From Microcoleus sp. FACHB-1515 (GTDB taxonomy: Bacteria > Cyanobacteriota > Cyanobacteriia > Elainellales > Elainellaceae): DNA of 64,000 nucleotides. The notes beneath the pieces were generated by a model. That model was not told the DNA's origin. It worked only from the letters and a program-made list of their open reading frames with translations, and ran no database searches. This document shows, piece after piece, positions 61,905-64,000 of the stretch. How positions within the stretch are numbered: the stretch's first letter is position 1; each line of letters begins with the position of its first letter. The stretch is from the NCBI RefSeq assembly GCF_014696105.1, contig NZ_JACJPO010000047.1:1-64000 (forward strand), given 5' to 3'. The translations under genes and the position numbers were made by a program.

Positions 61905-62078
61905 ATGGCCGAACCTTCGATTCTCACCATTCTGGCGTTTTCTGCGCTGGGGCTGATGCTTGCCGTTACAGGTGGCGTCGCCTATCTGACGGCGGCGGAA
62001 TGGCGCGATCGCCGTCGTCGTGAACGCGAAGAAAAACAGCAGCGATCGCGCCCCAAACCAAAAGCGCGTCGCCGCTAA
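61905..62078 (+). CDS. Small one-helix protein with a basic tail, downstream of petN
   Basis: A 57-aa protein: hydrophobic helix at about 6-30 (ILTILAFSALGLMLAVTGGV and on), then a strongly basic and charged tail (WRDRRRREREEKQQ and further Lys/Arg). By the positive-inside rule the tail should lie on the cytosolic side. It starts 4 bp after the petN stop and both are followed by the terminator at 62091-62129, so it is probably co-expressed with petN. No family name is known to me; a thylakoid membrane protein is plausible. Confidence 0.78.
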   Translation: MAEPSILTILAFSALGLMLAVTGGVAYLTAAEWRDRRRREREEKQQRSRPKPKARRR

Positions 62079-62090
62079 CTTACTTTCAAC

Positions 62091-62129
62091 AAAAAGCAGG
62101 GCATTCCATCCGGGGACGCCCTGCTTTTT
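62091..62129. terminator. Bidirectional intrinsic terminator
   Basis: AAAAAGCAGGGC (62091-62102) pairs with GCCCTGCTTTTT (62118-62129), a perfect 12-bp stem with terminal A and T runs on either side, suitable for ending both the petN unit and the convergent gene at 62150-62512. Confidence 0.92.
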
Positions 62130-62149
62130 GGCGATTACTGAAAACTTGG

Positions 62150-62512
62150 CTATTCGCTGACTGAAACCAGGTCAGCCGCTTCGATCGCCTGAAGCGGACG
62201 CACGTTCACAACCAGATTCGGAACGACGCTGCCAATGTTGCGCTGAACATGAATGATCCGCGAGGCGGTGACTTCGTATTTTTCCGCGATCGCTTCGAGC
62301 GCGTTCATCAGCGATTCGCCTGCATCTTCGGCGATCGCGCCTGCTTTCACAAATCCAGACAGATTCGGTTCAACGACCAAGACGCGATCGGGATGAACGG
62401 TTTTGATGAAGTAGTCGTGAGATTCGATCGACGCTTCAATGTTAAGCGCAGCAGTCACAAGCAGCGCAAGGCTGAAGGTAATGGCGATGAGAGGGGCAAG
62501 CAGCTTTTTCAT
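62150..62512 (-). CDS. Small exported or membrane-anchored protein of unknown function
   Basis: A 120-aa protein with a hydrophobic N-terminal segment (about 4-25, LLAPLIAITFSLALLVTAAL) that could be a signal peptide or an anchor. The remainder is polar with short helices (ESLMNALEAIAEKY) and beta-like IIHVQRNIGSVVPNLVVNV. There are no cysteines and no recognisable domain. It ends before the bidirectional terminator at 62091-62129. Divergent gene is absent; the glutamine-type ATPase gene begins 880 bp to the right on the same strand. Confidence 0.6.
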   Translation of the reverse strand: MKKLLAPLIAITFSLALLVTAALNIEASIESHDYFIKTVHPDRVLVVEPNLSGFVKAGAIAEDAGESLMNALEAIAEKYEVTASRIIHVQRNIGSVVPNLVVNVRPLQAIEAADLVSVSE

Positions 62513-62629
62513 AAAACCTGTGAGGCAGCTAGAAAAAATGGCAGCGGAGCCATGTCACAACTCCGACTGCCTGAATGTTAACGCAGTTTGAACTTTTGTA
62601 AGGTATTTTTACAAAATATTTTGCTGAAA

Positions 62630-63391
62630 CTAGACGTTGATGGCGTTCATGCGGCTCAAGAAGGCGCGGAGGCGATCGCTGCTGGGCGAGGTGAGAACTT
62701 CGCGGGCGTTGCCTTGTTCTTCGATGTAGCCTTGGTTGAGAAAGAAGACGCGATCGGCTACTTCGCGAGCAAACTGCATTTCGTGCGTCACAATTACCAT
62801 CGTCATGCCTTCTCCGGCTAGCTGCTTCATCACTTCCAGCACTTCGCCAACCAGCTCCGGGTCAAGGGCGCTCGTCGGTTCATCAAACAGCATCACTTTT
62901 GGCTTCATGCACAGGGCACGAGCGATCGCCACGCGCTGCTTTTGTCCGCCGGAAAGCTGGTCAGGATAAGCGTTTGCTTTTTCAGCCAGGCCAACTTTGT
63001 CCAAGTAGAATCGCGCCATGCGTGCGCTTTCTTTGTCGTCATGCTGAAGAACTTTGCGCGGTGCGATCGTCAAGTTGTCCAGCACGGTCATGTGGGGAAA
63101 CAGGTTGAACTGCTGAAACACCATGCCGACGTTGGCGCGGAGTTGGCGCAACTGCTTCGTGCTCATTTTAGGAGCCGAAAGATCAATATTGTCTACAATT
63201 AGCCTGCCGCCGCTAATCGCTTCAAGACGGTTGAAGCAGCGCAGCAGCGTGCTTTTGCCGCAGCCCGAAGGCCCGATGATCGACACAACTTCACCGAAGT
63301 GAATCTGGCCGCTCATGCCTTTTAGGACTTGCAGCGGGCCGAAACTTTTCTTAACGTCTTGAAAAATGATGGCGGGTTCGGCGCTGTTCAT
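62630..63391 (-). CDS. glnQ: Polar amino-acid ABC transporter ATPase
   Basis: A 253-aa ATP-binding subunit of a polar amino-acid (glutamine/glutamate type) uptake transporter. Walker [10 protein letters not shown] is near residue 41, signature LSGGQKQR follows, Walker B is [12 protein letters not shown], and the H-loop is in VTHEM. GlnQ-type ATPases pair with fused binding protein-permease polypeptides in cyanobacteria. Here the divergent lipoprotein gene at 63692 is likely its partner, sharing a 300-bp control region. Confidence 0.92.
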   Translation of the reverse strand: MNSAEPAIIFQDVKKSFGPLQVLKGMSGQIHFGEVVSIIGPSGCGKSTLLRCFNRLEAISGGRLIVDNIDLSAPKMSTKQLRQLRANVGMVFQQFNLFPHMTVLDNLTIAPRKVLQHDDKESARMARFYLDKVGLAEKANAYPDQLSGGQKQRVAIARALCMKPKVMLFDEPTSALDPELVGEVLEVMKQLAGEGMTMVIVTHEMQFAREVADRVFFLNQGYIEEQGNAREVLTSPSSDRLRAFLSRMNAINV

Positions 63392-63588
63392 GATGTTTCG
63401 TAATGAATAATCTTAACAATCTAATCATTAGCTGTTCGCTAATACGTTATTGCTAGCACATTTCGCTCTTCCTGAAGCAACGAATTAGCAGGCGTTGGAC
63501 GGCACTGCGACTTTAGTATCAAGCTGCACAAAATCGATCGAAAGCCTGCGCTACTACGGAGTTGATGTAGCCCACTTTGCACATCGTA

Positions 63589-63608
63589 ATGTGTTTCCTA
63601 AGACACAT
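63589..63608. promoter_or_regulatory. 20-bp inverted repeat in the glnQ/binding-protein intergenic region
   Basis: ATGTGT and ACACAT (63589-63594 and 63603-63608) are perfect arms around an 8-base centre. The site lies between the divergent transporter genes, 84 bp before the ATG at 63692. It is similar in style to binding sites of dimeric regulators; it is not a GTA-N8-TAC NtcA site. A TAGTACAAT sequence nearer the plus-strand gene (about 63647-63655) could be its -10 region. Confidence 0.45.
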
Positions 63609-63691
63609 GAATATCTCTACAGAGGGGCATGATCTGCGCCCAAAGTTAGTACAATAGCGCCATTTAAGATGTTTCACCTTCTGACAAAGCA

Positions 63692-64000
63692 ATGGTTAGA
63701 TTGACTCGATCGCGTTTTCTACGACAGCTTACGGCTGGATTTTTGGGTTTATTTTGTGCGCTGGTGTTTGCCGCTTGTGGGTCGAGCACAACGCCTGCGG
63801 GTGGTGATGCGGCCAGCACGGGCGCAAGTCCGGCAGCAGGCGGCGCAGCCGACACCTTGACATTTGCAATTGAACCGACGTTTGCCCCGTTTGAATTTAA
63901 TGACAGCAACGGCCAATTGACCGGATTTGACGTTGATTTGCTCAACGCGATCGGCAAAGAAGCCGGATTCACCGTCAACTATCAAACCGCGCAGTTTGAC
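63692..64000 (+). CDS. Amino-acid ABC transporter substrate-binding lipoprotein (partial)
   Basis: The first 103 codons of a gene running off the right edge. A signal peptide ends in a lipobox VFAAC (C29), followed by a low-complexity Gly/Ala/Ser linker and then the start of a family 3 periplasmic binding domain (LTFAIEPTFAPFEFND and LTGFDVDLLNAIGKEAGF). Family 3 domains bind glutamine, glutamate and other polar amino acids. In cyanobacteria such domains are often fused to the permease; the fusion cannot be seen here. Divergent from glnQ. Confidence 0.9.
   Translation, partial: MVRLTRSRFLRQLTAGFLGLFCALVFAACGSSTTPAGGDAASTGASPAAGGAADTLTFAIEPTFAPFEFNDSNGQLTGFDVDLLNAIGKEAGFTVNYQTAQFD

Overview
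The window is chromosomal DNA from a cyanobacterium, most probably a filamentous one. It carries subunits of photosystem II (psbU), photosystem I (psaF) and the cytochrome b6f complex (petG, petN), plus a probable cytochrome cM. Palindromes of the HIP1 type (GCGATCGC and its CGATCG core) are scattered through coding and non-coding DNA. The strongest taxonomic pointer is a hetR gene with a 47-codon patX-like gene just upstream. PatX-like peptides end in the RGSGR pattern signal that HetR recognises, and this pair is known from multicellular cyanobacteria. I see no heterocyst-specific or nif genes, so heterocyst formation cannot be judged from this window.

Layout. 1-13.6 kb: a three-copy inverted-repeat array, a small conserved protein, rbgA, a cyclase-homology protein, thioredoxin, fabG behind a heptanucleotide repeat tract, acyl-ACP/CoA synthetase, a YlqD-like protein, pyruvate dehydrogenase E2, an RTX-like protein, a response regulator-PAS-adenylate cyclase, an alpha/beta hydrolase and an ABC exporter. 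13.6-24 kb: an SLH-like secreted protein, rpmF, hetR, patX, a DegT-type aminotransferase, trpD, a 935-residue membrane iron-sulfur/cNMP-fold protein, pepA and a glycosyltransferase. 24-29.5 kb: DUF3891 and GIY-YIG genes, then a tight minus-strand cluster of RecB/Cas4-like nuclease, HMCES/YedK, solitary adenine methyltransferase and a small acidic protein. 29.5-44 kb: nadB, psbU, a site-2 protease, lplA, a YbjN protein, a methyltransferase, aspS, a CAP-domain protein, a Crp/Fnr regulator, a cupin, a zinc-ribbon protein, rlmN, a coiled-coil protein and coaD. 44-52 kb: two tiny ribbon-helix-helix-like genes, a candidate small RNA, dnaG, psaF, tsaD, a GH1 glycosidase, hisD and petG. 52-64 kb: cytM, the selD-selU selenium module, an RNA m5C methyltransferase, a phosphoesterase, an FGGY kinase, an SGNH protein, a sugar-binding lipoprotein, petN with a one-helix neighbour, and a divergent glutamine-type ABC transporter whose binding-protein gene runs off the right edge.

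How the genes relate. Most of the window is housekeeping, in short transcription units with recognisable intrinsic terminators. Three themes stand out. The first is a compact cell-differentiation locus, patX-hetR, whose peptide gene is easily missed because of its size. The second is second-messenger signalling: two class III cyclase-type proteins, one with a complete adenylate cyclase signature, plus a Crp/Fnr regulator and a cNMP-fold membrane protein. The third is nucleic-acid modification: selenouridine synthesis, RlmN, TsaD, an Nsun-type methyltransferase, and the nuclease-HMCES-methyltransferase cluster.

Limits: all assignments come from reading the sequence and from memory of protein families, and no database search was run. 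Start codons were chosen by alternative ATG/GTG/TTG positions and Shine-Dalgarno-like sequences and are flagged where uncertain. No rRNA, tRNA, CRISPR array or intact insertion sequence was recognised.
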